DNA of 64,000 bases, taken from contig JAKOON010000040.1 of NCBI GenBank assembly GCA_022577435.1, forward strand, positions 2,910,428 to 2,974,427, given 5' to 3'. The notes under the pieces are model-generated. The model worked only from the letters and a program-made list of their open reading frames with translations. It did not search any database and had not been told where the DNA came from. This document shows positions 21,162 through 33,400 of the stretch, one piece after another (the first letter of the stretch is position 1; the number at the start of each line of letters is the position of its first letter). This DNA is from Embiotoca jacksoni. Lineage: Eukaryota > Chordata > Actinopteri > Embiotocidae. Position numbers and translations under genes: made by a program.

Positions 21162-21350
21162 ATAATGTGATGTGTATATATAAAATTACAGTTGTCTGTA
21201 ATAAATCTAAATTGAAGGATGATTATTGGAATTGTCCAGGTGGAGTGCAGTTGTTGTGTTTCAACAAAAACCTCCAGCGGTACAAGTAGCACAGCTTCAT
21301 AAAGAATGCATGGAGACTGCATATGCATGCATGTGACAGCGCTTAAAGCC

Positions 21351-21355
21351 AGACT
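21351..21355. other. target-site duplication AGACT (left)
   Basis: Identical to 24171-24175 on the other side of the element; the empty site would read AAAGCCAGACTGGGAG. Confidence 0.88.
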
Positions 21356-22231
21356 TGTTAGGATTCCTGTCTGTTCCTAGTGTGTTTTCCCCTGTTTAAC
21401 CCCTGATTACCTCTCCGCCTGTGTCCTGTCATTCCCCTGTCTGTTTTTTCCTCAGCAGTACCCTCCTCCAAGCACCGCCCACTGCCACCGCCTCTCTCCG
21501 GCAGCACAGCTGGGCGGCATTCCAGTGATTAACGCCGGCTGCTACTAATACCCTGGTCTCCTGCCCACCCGGTGTCAGTTCGTCCGTTGCCTACCCGTCA
21601 ACCCGTCCCATAAGTCCGTCCATCCGTTTCCCTGTTTTGAGAGTCCGGCTCTGACTCCAACCTGTTTCCTGTTTCCTGCCGTTCAGTGTCGAGCCATGGG
21701 CATTCACCTGAACGAAGAAGATTCCAGATCGTTCCACGGAGATCATCTGCTGCAATCTTGGCAATCCTGTGTCGAGCTACGAGTGTCACACAGTCGACCC
21801 TGCCTATTCCGTCCAGTGTCGAGCCACGGGCATCACCTGCACGAAGAGACCTTCCAGTGTGATCCTCGAAGATCCGCTGTCGAGGGTTTGGGCTATCCTG
21901 TGTCAAGTCGCGGACGTCACACAGTCGATCCAGCCAATCAGCTCGCTGAGGAGAAGTCTGGGGATTCCCCCAGCGGAGCAGCGTCGCCGTCTGGCTACGT
22001 CACCCGGTCACGGGCCGAGGAGAACCCCGGGATTCCCTCGGGTGGCAAGGCCCCACGCCGGCAGCCAGCCACATTCGCGGAGGAGCCAACTTCTGGCTCG
22101 GATTGGGACTCAGACTCTTGGTGTGCATTCCTGTTTGCTCTCACTGCCCGGGAAGAAATAAATACCTGGTTCCAAAGAGACTTTTACTGTGTGTCTGCAT
22201 TTGGGTTCGTTTATCTACACACCTCATAACA
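21356..22231 (+). repeat. 5' LTR of the gypsy element
   Basis: TG...CA ended, 876 bp. It holds an internal imperfect tandem duplication (unit about 126-131 bp: CAGTGTCGAGCCATGGGCAT near 21686 versus the CACGGG version near 21812; TCACACAGTCGA at about 21784 and 21916) and an AATAAA at about 22155. The long ORF at 21696-22229 is a by-product of this GC-rich LTR, not a gene. Confidence 0.88.
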
Positions 22232-22248
22232 GAATGAACTGACCAGAC

Positions 22249-24030
22249 ATGGACCCAGCGACCGCAGCAGGATCCACTCCTGCGGACCACCTGCAGAGGG
22301 CGCTTGTGAACTAGGGGATTCTCGTCGGACAGCACCATCACCTGCTCCAGGGACTGAATGACGCTCAACAGGCTCTCGGCCCCCAGGTGGCAGAGATCGG
22401 GACTATGATGCAGGATCTCTCTCTCTCCAGGCCGTCTCTGGACCGCCAGTCGCGGCTTCACCTCCTCCCCGTGAGTCGTTTGTTCCACCCCCGGAGCCTT
22501 TTTACGGGGCTTCAAGGGGTTGCAGAGGATTTTTGCTACAGACAATGTTAGTGTTCAGGCAGCAGCCTATCACCTATTCCTCAGACAGTTCTAAGATCTC
22601 ATATATGATAGGGTTGCTGCGAGGACGAGCTTTGACGTGGGTTGAGGCCTGGCAGACTCAGAACCCAGTAGAATCTACCTCGTTCGCACAGCTGAGGGAG
22701 GAGTTTAAGAAGGTGTTCGATCACCCGGTGTATGCCAGTACACACATGCCACACAGTACAGCAGCTTCTTCACCTACGCCAGGGCTCTACGAGCGCGGCT
22801 GAATTTTCAATGGAGTTCCGGATCCTAGCCGTCGAGTCCGGCTGGGGACGAGAGGGCCCTGCGGGGTGTGTACCAGAACAGTCTGTCAGAGGTACTTAAG
22901 GATGAGCTCACCGTTCGGGAGGAGGCAGACTCCTTAGACGAACTCATCTGTCTTTCCATTCGGCTGGATAACCGGATGCGATAGAGATGGCGCGAGAGGA
23001 ACCGCTGGACCACTCTGCCAGGCCGCCAGTCTGACCCCTTTTCAAGTTTCTCGTTCCAGGCACCTACACGTCGACCCGCTCCCGATCAGTTGGACCACAC
23101 CGCTACAACGCCGCCAGCGGACGAGGAGCCCATGCAGCTGGGGAGGTCGCGTCTCACTCAGCAGCAGAGGGAGCAGCGCCTCAGGTCGGGAGATTGCCTC
23201 TACGCGAGCCGAGGCATCGCATCGCATCGCTTCCTGTCCGGTTCGGCCAAAAGAGGGAGCTCGCCCGTAATGGTGGGGATACTGGCGAGTGAATCCAAGC
23301 GTTTTCCCCATCCCAAGTCTCGCCTGACGTTGCCAGCGAGCCTGGGCTTGCCATCAGGTCCTCTTCCCATCTCGGCCATTGTTGACTCTGGAGCCGAACA
23401 GAACTTTTTAGACTCCACGTTCATTTCCACGCACGGGATTCCGGTGGAGGCTCTGTAGCAGCCGCTGTCGCTGAGCGCCCTGAATGGCAGCCCGCTGGTG
23501 ACCATCACACACCGAACTCTGCCCATTCCTCTGCTCGTGTCAGGCAATCACCAACACGAGATCCGTTTGTATGTGTTCCCGACTCCTTAGACGCCCCTGG
23601 TTCTGGGCCATCCTTGGCTCCGGGACCACAACCCCCGGATCGATTGGATAAGGGAGAGAGTCCTGGGTTGGAGCCCGGCCTGTCACTCGCGCTGCCTCAG
23701 ATCCGCCATTCCCCTGCCTGAGAACATCCCCTGCAGCTCTACGGCTGGACCCGACTATCCTCTGTTCCCCGGGAGTACGCAGATCTGGGGGAGACATTTA
23801 GTAAGGAACAAGCCCTCTCCCTACAACCTCATCGGCCGTACGACTGCGCCATCGAGTTGCTCTCTGGCGCATCGTTTCCCACCAGTCGCCTCTACAATCT
23901 GTCCCGACCCAAACGAGAGGCGATGGAGCGATATATTACAGACTCTCTAGCCGCAGAAATTATCCGCCCCTCATCCTCCCCACTGGGAGCGTTTATTTTT
24001 TTTGTAACAAAGAAAGACAAGACCCACATT
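22249..24030 (+). pseudogene. gypsy gag-protease-RT remnant
   Basis: Gag starts at ATG 22249 (MDPATAAGSTPADHLQRALVN) and stops at once at TAG 22312, apparently a CAG-to-TAG change. The capsid core is in frame 22533-22802 (ITYSSDSSKISYMIGLLRGR, LREEFKKVF). The zinc-knuckle position reads CLYASRGIASHR, with cysteines lost. The protease active site is IVDSGAEQNFLD (about 23378-23412; DSG). The RT N-terminus (YDCAIELLSGASFP, LAAEIIRPSSSPLG, FFVTKKDKT) ends at about 24030, where the deletion joins it to the LTR. Several nonsense codons and frameshifts exist, so it depended on other copies for mobility or decayed after insertion. Confidence 0.85.
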
Positions 24031-24039
24031 CCACATTGG

Positions 24040-24170
24040 GATTGGGACTCAGACTCTTGGTGTGCATTCCTGTTTGCTCTCACTGCCCGGGAAGAAATAA
24101 ATACCTGGTTCCAAAGAGACTTTTACTGTGTGTCTGCATTTGGGTTTGTTTATCTACACACCTCATAACA
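24040..24170 (+). repeat. 3' LTR remnant of the gypsy element
   Basis: 131 bp, one mismatch to the end of the 5' LTR, followed by the target duplication AGACT. Confidence 0.93.
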
Positions 24171-24175
24171 AGACT
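24171..24175. other. target-site duplication AGACT (right)
   Basis: Identical to 21351-21355; 5 bp is the usual length for gypsy integrases. Confidence 0.88.
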
Positions 24176-27100
24176 GGGAGTAAATCTCACACGAAAGTTC
24201 AATTGTTCTTCATGACATATCTTCCACAAAGCAAAATCCACATTGAAATGTTGCTGTTGAAATATTCTTTAGGATTGTACAAAGACATGTAGAAATATGA
24301 CACTCATCGCAATGAAAAGTAACATTATCAACACTTCAGTGTGCAAATGTCCGATAAACATCATAAAAATAAATCATGTCATTTCTGCAGCTTCTTGCAG
24401 TCACTGGTTTTATTAGGTTGTTATTGTTGTTTTCAGGGTAACGAGGTAAATATCAATCAAATGTACTAAATGAGATTTCCTCTCAGGTCTGACACACTCA
24501 CATGAAAGAATACACAAGAAGCATATGAATGAGCATAAATCAGCTCATTTCAGTTCATGATGGCTAGAAAAATTCAGCATTCGATGTGGGGAAAAAGTTC
24601 TTCTAAATTATTTGGATTACAGAGTGTGGACTCCCTGTACTGGACAAATAGATAAATAATCTAATAAATGAATAATCTTCAGTAAAAGACACATGCATTT
24701 TAACAGACAAACCAAGTTCAAAGCAGTGGAGAAAATCACAGTTCTAATCTAAAGTGGAGACAGTTTGTCAAGACAGGGAGGAAATGTTTGAGACAAAAGT
24801 CTTTAAAATAGGAGATGACATTTCAGAATGCAAAACTGAGGGATCTACAGAAACAGATATATTGAGTTCAATACGAATAATTCACTGATGTAACTTCAAT
24901 AGCCACAGATTAAAAGATAAATCTTTTCATTTTATTTTGAACTAACTGGTGTTTTTTGGTCTGTTGCGTTGTCAAACAAGGTTTAGTCATTTCATTTAAC
25001 CCCTCAACTGTTTCTACATAAAACACTTCAACATATTCAATGATGGAACTCAGGTCCACATTCATAAGAACACATTGTGACCAGTATAATAACACTACTG
25101 ATGGAATTACAGCTGCTGAATAACAGCCAGTGTTTGTCAGTCTATTGTAAGGAAGTGTATCATTTTCTGTCCATCCCTCAGCTCCACATTATATTAGAAA
25201 ACTGTCAGCGGGTGATCACAGGCAGGCAATGTCACTTACACAACAGGACACAACAACGATAAAAGTTTGTAGACTAAATGTTAAGGTCACATAAGGTCAC
25301 TGCTGCAGGTCCAAGATGAAGGGGGGACTGGGCCTTAACTGTGAGGGATTTTAACCAGAGACAATGTGGGAAGTAATTCTTATGTTCACTTTGGTTTTAT
25401 CTTGACTATAACGTTGTCGTCGTTGAGAGGTATCATAGCTAAACTATAAAAATGAATACCAAACCGAATTAAACACATTTCAAGAGCCTGTGACATCACA
25501 GTCCTCACGATGTGTAGTTGAGGCATTCTGACTGAAACTCGTGTCATGATGATAAAATGAAACAGTCTGCCAGCAGCCAGTTAGAGACCGTGTATCTTTG
25601 TCACCAACTTTGTTCAAATTCTCCCTCCTGAAATGCCTTTCTTTTCCATCCACCATACTTTACATCCCTGCTTGTTTAGTCCCAAACATTCACCCTTGAG
25701 CTACAGATTAGCAACGCCAGCTCTTTGTGAAGCTGCACAAAGCCCGAGCAATTAAAGGCTCTTCTCTTGGTTAACAAGCTCTAATCCAGACATGCTTTTA
25801 TTGCATTTGATTTTGCTCGCTGCTTGTGCCAGAAACGCTGCGAGACGGGACCCTGCTCCTGCTCTAAGTGTTGCAATAATAAGTGCGGATTCTGACTCAG
25901 GTTCTTGTTCCTGTCACTTTCCCAGCTACGGATGGCAATCAAAAAAAGCAATAACCCTGGAGAGAGGCTTGGATCCACCTATCAGACAACAGCAAATGGA
26001 AATGGTTTGGCAGCTTTACACATCAGCTATGCCAGGATTGTGATTTAGAGGGAAAGTAAAATCTGAGACAACACATGGCAATCCTCTGGAAATGTCTGAA
26101 TGAGTGGAAATTCATTCAAATCTGAGGAATGATGGTGGGGAAAAGTATTGGTAACTAGATGTAATAGGGAGCACACAGCTGTCTGTTGTTAGTAGTGAAG
26201 CAGAATAAAAGAGAGGTAACAAGCAGGGAGGAATTATATTCTCTGCAAACACTGTTGTTAAAACACAAGCTACATGTTCAGTTAACTTCTGCCATTCACT
26301 TTGTAAAGGACATTTTCCCGTACGAAAAGAAGCTGATGTGTTTGATAAGAAAGATCTGTTCCCTCACGTTTATAGTCACTTCTGCTTTCCCACGCTGTCA
26401 AATACTCATTCATCATATTGTTGTCATAATACTTGCCTAAAGATTAATGTTCAAGTTTTTTGAGCCAGTTTCTCATTCTTGTTCTTCAAATATCATTGTA
26501 AGTCTGTCAGTCTGCCTTCAGACCTCCTGATGCTCCACCCTCCTCCTCGTCCTCCTCATTCATCTGGTTTTCCTGGAGCCTTAAAGGATCCTTCTTGACT
26601 TTGGAAATAGTACTTTAACAAAATAGTCCCACATCGCAAACTTTTAATCATCACAGGTCTATAGAGGAGAAATTAGGGAAGACTGATACAAAAAGATCCC
26701 AGACCAGACCCAAACCGAAGATGTTCTTGGTCAGGAACCCACAGGACCCATCCTATGTCACTTTTTCTTTTTCAATTTGGCGAGCACAGGCAAACTGTGG
26801 ATTAACGTCACACAGGTTAATAGGCAGGTGTGATTTCTATGTCAGTGCAGCTGTAATAGCACACAGCTGCGTATTAAACTTAACCACTGACAGAGCCATT
26901 GTTCTGTATATTGGGTTGATGTTTAGATTATTTGAATTTATCTCCCTGGTGGTTGCATGTGTTATTGCAGTTAGTTTTAGCAGTAGAAGTCTTCTTTTCA
27001 TTCATTGGCCAATAGGGTCACATGATGTGGCCAGAGCAAGGATCCCAGCACACAGCAGAGGTGAGGGATCACATGTGGGCAGCTGATCCTCTGCCTTTCT

Positions 27101-28231
27101 TACATTGAGTGCCTTGAGAAGCAATGCTTGTGAGTACCAAAATACCATGTGTGCTGAATTGTACTGCTTATTGAATGTTTACATAGAACTTTAACATAAA
27201 GAGGGACGTTTTTATGGAGCTAGTATTTTTAGCATCTAAGTTAGGGTAAAGCATTGTGATGACTCAGCAAAAATGTGAATTATCAAGCCATGCCTTGTTT
27301 GTTGAAAAGGAAGGTAATTTAGCACAGTGTTTTATTCTGTGTGGTACAACAGAAAAGATGTAATTTTATTTTGACATACATACTGATTGAGTGATTTATT
27401 TTTGTCCTTATTTCAGTTTTAAAAAAAAGATTGTTGTACATGAGAAGAGGAAAACAAGCAGTAAAAGTTCATTCAACTTTACTTCTTTGTCCGACTCTCT
27501 ATACAACAGTATGTTCGCTATCTGTTGAAGTGTGGTCTGACACCTACTCTGAGGACAGAATAGCCATCAAACTACAGTCAGTATATATGCATCTCAGTCG
27601 ATCTTTTAATCTTTAGTTTTGATGTAAATTCACCCTAATTTGGGCAGTTGGGTGAGCTTTGCAGTATCTGTCAGAGTTCAACAGCTACAGTTCATCTGTC
27701 TCCTTGGATCTGTCCACCTCCTGTAACCATCAGTCCTGAGGTCCAGCAGCATCACCCAACAACACGTTTCCTGCTGATAGGCTGCTACAAACAACTGTGT
27801 GCAGCCTCACCGGTGACTATTTGACTTGGTCAGGAGCTAGAGGGGATGGAGGAACGGTAAGAGAGAAGGGCTGCTAAAGAAAACAACCACTGGGAATAAA
27901 AAACTGGAAACAGACAGTGAGATGGAGGACAAGACGGAGAAAAAGACAAATATAAATTGATCGGACAAATTTGAAAGCAAAGTCATTACTTAGGCTGTGC
28001 CAGGAAGCTCCGAGCTGAGTAATCAGTGGCAGAATGCCGTAAATGTGGAGGAGGTGGTGGTCGTATACAAATGAGCCGCTGACAAGCTGCAATCCAATTA
28101 GATAAAAGAAATATGAGGGGCGGTGCACAGAGACATGGGACCTATCAGCAGCTGGCAGGAAGGAGAAGATCAAGCACTTCACCTCGTGCCGGCAAACATG
28201 ATCGATCACCTGACACACGTACTGTAGTATA

Positions 28232-28232
<1 letters not shown>
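24176..28232. other. non-coding, no recognised gene
   Basis: Intron-like AT-rich DNA. Copy 2 of the short dispersed repeat is at 24861-24922. ORFs at 25792-26043 and 26721-27086 have no recognisable domain and no splice-supported boundaries. Confidence 0.45.
24861..24922. repeat. copy 2 of a short dispersed repeat
   Basis: Matches 20594-20646 with an extra ACGAATAAT-like insertion. Same orientation, about 4.3 kb apart. Confidence 0.7.

Positions 28233-28300
<68 letters not shown>
28233..28300. repeat. (AC)34 microsatellite
   Basis: Uninterrupted dinucleotide array of 68 bp. Confidence 0.95.
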
Positions 28301-28302
<2 letters not shown>

Positions 28303-28727
28303 CCGGTAAACTCATCACAGACAACAGGACACATTTTCATTGTTTTAATCATGCATATTAGTGTCATATCGCAGTGGTAGCCGTCATCCTCGGGTATGAC
28401 AGGCTGAAGATTTATTGAGAAATGAATCATTTCTTAAAGGATAAGGTGTCTGTGATAACGCACACCTACAATGTCTGCCTGCAGTCAATGGAAGGACAGT
28501 TCATTAAACAGCTACCGACTGAAATGCACGTCTGAAAACACTAAAGCATTTACAGCTATGACGGCTGCTTTGTGATGCTTTGAGCTGACGGCTAACTTCA
28601 GCGTGCTACTAGCAGCTGTACTTTGAGATAATGTAATGTTTCCAAGTATTATGTTTACCATAATACATTGTTTAGGGTGTTACTATGTTTCCATTTGCCA
28701 ACAAAGTAGCGCAAAGAGTGCTGGGAA

Positions 28728-28730
<3 letters not shown>

Positions 28731-28779
<49 letters not shown>
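28731..28779. repeat. (TAT)n/(ATT)n microsatellite
   Basis: Uninterrupted TTA-type trinucleotide array of about 49 bp. Confidence 0.95.
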
Positions 28780-31353
28780 GGGACAGTTGGTCATTTTGAC
28801 AAAACCAACCACAACCATAGCGGTGGCTAATGGAAGTGCTGCTGGAGGATTAACATCCCGCTGAAGCTCACTCAACAATATTCAAGGACACTTAAGGAAA
28901 GTAGGCCAAAATATACCTCAGAATTTTGTTCTAAATATGTATTTTTTTGATCTAACTACATCAACACAAAATACTGATCAAAATAACTAATCTCAGGACA
29001 TTTTAAATACAACAAAAGCCAATACAAACCATCAGTTCTGCAAACTGTCCATTAACTAAAATGAACCGTCATCATACAAGACAATTTTCTATCCAAAGTA
29101 CTCCTGAAAAATAATGCATGCACAAAACACATAGCACCTTCAATGCCTGTTTAAATTTCCTAAACTGGACAGAGACTTCTTTGTATGTCATTGTCCTTCT
29201 ATCCCTCCTGCCACAGTCCAACCTTATAAATCATAAAATCATTTCAAAATTCAAATGCTAAGAAACAGTGCGACATGAATGGAGATGAAGAGATTTTGGA
29301 AAGAGGAAAGAGAAGGGCATGCCTGTGTCAGAGGGAGAAACCCCACAAAATTATTCCAAAGAGAAAGAGAACAGAATCCATTTGGGGATTCAACGCAGTA
29401 ATCCTCAATTTTTCATTCACAACCCCCATCGTCTTTCCAACCTCCGGTCCATAGCATGATAGATCTACTGTCATTAATTCTGTAGAATGGTGTGAAGATG
29501 AGAAAGGCAGCGAGTCACAATCTTCACGGCCACATATATGAGGCCGAGCCCCCTTTCATCTCTCCCAGACAAAAACACAAAGATACTATCTGCAATGCCT
29601 GAAAGCCATTTCTCTGCAGCATTAGGAGCTAGAATTGGGTCCTTCAGGAGACCTGTGGGCCTGGAATCCTCCAAGCCCGGTGTTTCTGAAGGATTTATCT
29701 GCAGAAGTGTTTTTGACTCACAAACTGGATGAAAACCAACGTAACTGGATTAACAAACTGGATTTGAACCAGTGCTGTAAGTAACAGTTAAAATGCTGTT
29801 TAAACACCAATTCAATTCTATAATATCATTTATGCATTGGCTTTTGAAGCAAAATTTAAATCCAACTAAATTTAAATGAACATTGGAACCTGCTGTAAAA
29901 TCACTGAAATGCCATTCATAAATGACTTTACTCTAACTGGAATAGTTATTTTAATGATAATTGAGTGATTTTTGGCAACTCAACTTCAGGCACCTGTCTA
30001 ATGATAACATCATCACTTTTCTTGTGAGCACTGTTTTGTCAGAGATGTCACACTTTACATTCAACCCTTCTTTTAAAAAAAAAAAAAAAGACTAAAAGCT
30101 TGGAAATATTTTTTTCTGTACACATCAGAAAAGGTAAGAAACTAAAACTAGAATTGCTGTGTGTTGGTATTGTCAAATGTGATGCATTAATATTTGCATC
30201 GGTGAGTTATTAAATTGTTTACCTCAGTAAGGTTTGTAGTAACCTGACACCAAAGCCTGATTTGCCATCTATAATCACTGTATACACTGCTCACTCAACA
30301 AATTAATCCCAAATCAGTCACTTTTTGTATATTAAATTAAATATATCATGAATCTAAATGAAGCTATCTAACCTCATATATATGCTATTTGATGACGGAT
30401 TGTTTTTTGAAATAGAGATTGTTAGGTTCATAATTCCATTATGTCTGTGGGCCATTGGTAGCTGAGTCCAGGTAGTGTTTATCCACTGTATATTTTGTCC
30501 CTACAGTCCTGCACAGTATGTAATAGCCATGACTTAACATGATGCATGCTGGATTGACACCAAGGCATGATGGTTAGAAATGTTGTCCGACGTTAACTGG
30601 CACTGCAGAACGTTACAGTGTCACATGATATTTAAACATGGCGGGAGCGAGGCGGCTGCAGTTTTCTGGACACCAGGCACACTGTACAGCTTAGTAGTTT
30701 GTTATTGTAAACAAAGTAATGCCCTTGTACTTCCTTATTTTTATCTATTATTTGACTTACCCAATGTTGAATGTGTCTGACTTGTTGGCAGCCTTTATGT
30801 ACTTTTCCCCTGCAGTCACCGATCTTGCCAATCATCAAGTCAGCCAAAGTCAGGTGTAGTTGAGGTTAAACGCACCCGTTTATGAGGTTTAGTTAAGCCA
30901 GATAACGGTAGAATATCCTGGGTAAATTGAAGCTGCTTCATAGTACAGGCCAAGCTAATGACTATTCCAGCTTAGATGGAAAACTGTGTCAACTTGGTAT
31001 AAAACAAGAGATACTGGCAAAGAGGATTGGAAAGTGAGAGGCAGATTAGGGAACAGAAAGCAGGTGAGGTGGGCGTGACCAGCAGGTAGCACAGCAGGGG
31101 GAGAGAGACAAAGACAGACAGAGGCCCAATCCGCATGTCCACCCTCACAGACTCAGAGACGCGTTCTCGGAAGGTCTGCAAGGGTTTAGGGCTGTCCCAC
31201 CGTCAGATCATTGAGTCTGAGGGCTCTCTGGCGGACATTTTGAGCCCTTTAACCACCCTTTCCGTAAATCTGCATTTCTGCAGACTTTGGCTAAAGGAAT
31301 TACCCACAGTTCATAGCAAAATTCACGACGAATTAAATGTGGTCATCTCTCCA

Positions 31354-31378
31354 ATATATATATATATATATATATATA
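31354..31378. repeat. (AT)n microsatellite
   Basis: About 12 AT units. Confidence 0.9.
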
Positions 31379-32121
31379 ACTCAGGTGAGCACAGGGAGAA
31401 ACAAAGCAAAGGGAAAATGACTTTCAAAATAAAACAGGAAACAAACAAAATAATCAAAAGCAAATTTTAAACTAAAACAAAACTCAAGCTGAAATAATAA
31501 ACAGAACAGGGGTCAAATCATACAAAACCACGGCAGCCTTTATCCATGAATGGAAACTGCAGAGAGAATTTTTTTTGCCACAAAAGATCAAAGCAAAAAA
31601 ACATAAATCATATATTCAGTTTTTCTTTGAGTTTAATTCAGTTTAGTGTTGAAAACCTTAAACGTCAGATTTCCACCAATTACAGGTAACATAATTTGGG
31701 TCTGATTATTTTAACCTTAAATTATCTTTTTTAACTCCCACTGAGGCAACCAGACTTCTTTGTGCAGCTAAATTTACAGTAAATATGTTATCCTGTTCGC
31801 TTCGATGCATTAGTTTGGAGAACAAAATGCGAGAAAACAACAAAGAGCTACTGAATATTTTTGAGATCAGCTCCCCCAGTCATTTCAGAGCAAATACCAC
31901 TTTTATGTTTTAGGTTTGTTTGTTCATCTGAATGTCACATCTGAGTCCAAATAAACATGTCTAAAAACCCTGATTTCTTTGTAAATGTCACAAATTGTAG
32001 TGTCTGTAGTTACACATGTGGTGCCTTGAAGGTTGCACTGTACCAACATTTTATTTTTTTTAATAACTGTGAACATGATTTTGAACAACAAGCATTAATA
32101 AAGTCCTGTGTGCAGTAATAG

Positions 32122-32216
32122 GTTTCTCCATGTTTGCAGACTTTATATATAGAAACGTTTTATGTTGTTTACAGAGTCAGTTTCTCCATGTTTGCAGACT
32201 TTATATATAGAAACGT
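32122..32216. repeat. two-copy tandem duplication, 58-bp period
   Basis: A 37-bp unit beginning GTTTCTCCATGTTTGCAGAC and ending ATATATAGAAACGT occurs at 32122-32158 and 32180-32216 with no difference, separated by a 21-bp spacer. The perfect identity implies a recent event. Confidence 0.9.
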
Positions 32217-32575
32217 ACGTAAAGAAGAGAGAAATAATGAATCACACAAAACATAACCTCTAAATCAATACGTGGCAGGTTTAGAAGCAATAATATTGTT
32301 CCCTGGGAGGGGAGAGAAGAGTGGAAAGAGTCAGCTCTATTTCCACTGCTGATGCTGCGCTGTGTTCCACACGGCTGCCTGCCTTCACCAAACTGACAGC
32401 CACAAAAATGAGTGTTTACTGCTCTCCGGCGGAGCAAGATAAGCCCACAGATGGGCCTCTCCACTCCATCAGGTCGAGAGGGGGGCCATCTTGAGGTGGC
32501 AGAGGGCTGGATGAATGAGAGGAGTGGGGCCTGGGTCAGAGAGACAGATTTTTTTCTTTTTTTGTATGTGTGGGG

Positions 32576-32600
32576 GGTGGTGGTGGTGGGGGGGGGGGGG
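32576..32600 (+). repeat. G-rich tract (G-quadruplex potential)
   Basis: GGTGGTGGTGGTGG followed by a run of 12 G's. Several G-runs in close spacing on the plus strand. Confidence 0.7.
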
Positions 32601-33378
32601 TTGTGAGGGATGCATTGCAGAACCAGTTCAACATAGTCCGAGTGGTTCTTACTAGCACAAGATTATCATGTAGGAGCACGCTGTTAAGAGCCTCGGTACT
32701 ATCGGCCATGACGGGTCTACATCTCAGTTTTCACAGACTGCAACACACATTCTTCATCATGCAACGTGATGAAGATTTGTAACAGAATGGCACCTCTGAA
32801 ACTGTCTATAATCCACTATAGTGAGACTGTGTTAAGGAAAAGTTCACATCATGTATCACATGATACACCGTCACGCATTTGAAATTTTTTCCTATCGGCA
32901 CAGATCATTTTCAAATTTGTGTACATTAATATACAACTTAACCTAAAAACAAGCAAGAGAAAAGCATGAAATATCATAATATATAAACATCACATTTCAC
33001 ATTTCATAATTTTAGATACTTTTACTTGAGTACTGACTTTGGCTGCTGCACCAACCTCTACTAGGACATGTTAGGCATTTGGAGAACATTTGCATAAACC
33101 TAAACTTCACCCAACTCCTTGTTACTTTACTTGGTCCTGTTATTATTATCAGTATTATTATTATAACTGACACTGGTGCCTCCTTGTGTTGCAGCTTTTT
33201 CACTGATAACATCACCCTGCTGCTGTCAGACTGTGTATCCCTTCATCTCAGAAATGAACCTGGTCAATTAGTCCAGTCTAGAAGACTTATAATAAATCAT
33301 AATAACTCCACAGCAGTTGGATGTGACTTCATCACTTTGTACTGCAGCATTCTTTCATGAAAAAAAAATTATTGTATG

Positions 33379-33400
33379 TTTTTTTTTTTTTTTTTTTTTT
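33379..33400. repeat. T22 homopolymer
   Basis: Uninterrupted run of T's after TATG. Confidence 0.85.

Larger units (their letters stand above)
21356..24170 (+). mobile_element. internally deleted Ty3/gypsy LTR retrotransposon
   Basis: Starts TGTTAGGATTCC and ends CACCTCATAACA, with a perfect 5-bp target duplication AGACT at 21351-21355 and 24171-24175. The 5' LTR is 21356-22231 (876 bp). The 3' LTR is reduced to 24040-24170, which matches 22101-22231 with a single C/T difference in 131 bp, suggesting a fairly recent insertion. Between them are degraded gag, protease and the first part of RT. The sequence then jumps from RT directly into the middle of the 3' LTR, deleting most of RT, RNase H, integrase and about 745 bp of LTR. 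Confidence 0.92.

Noticed and set aside
20824..21328. ORFs over the RTE-like 3' end, with Pro-Ser-Ile-His repeats on the minus strand
   Set aside because: Translation of a LINE 3' UTR and its ATGG microsatellite.
21696..22229. 177-residue plus-strand ORF
   Set aside because: Lies wholly within the 5' LTR of the gypsy element and overlaps another long ORF in a different frame; both result from its GC-rich, duplicated sequence.
26721..27086. 121-residue plus ORF with hydrophobic stretch
   Set aside because: No recognisable family; the hydrophobic segment comes from T-rich sequence and there is no promoter or splice support.
27874..28430. Cys-Val repeat proteins
   Set aside because: Translation of the (AC)n array.
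28731..28779. CRISPR-like repeats
   Set aside because: Simple microsatellite without repeat-spacer structure; other tandem arrays in the window are also simple sequence.
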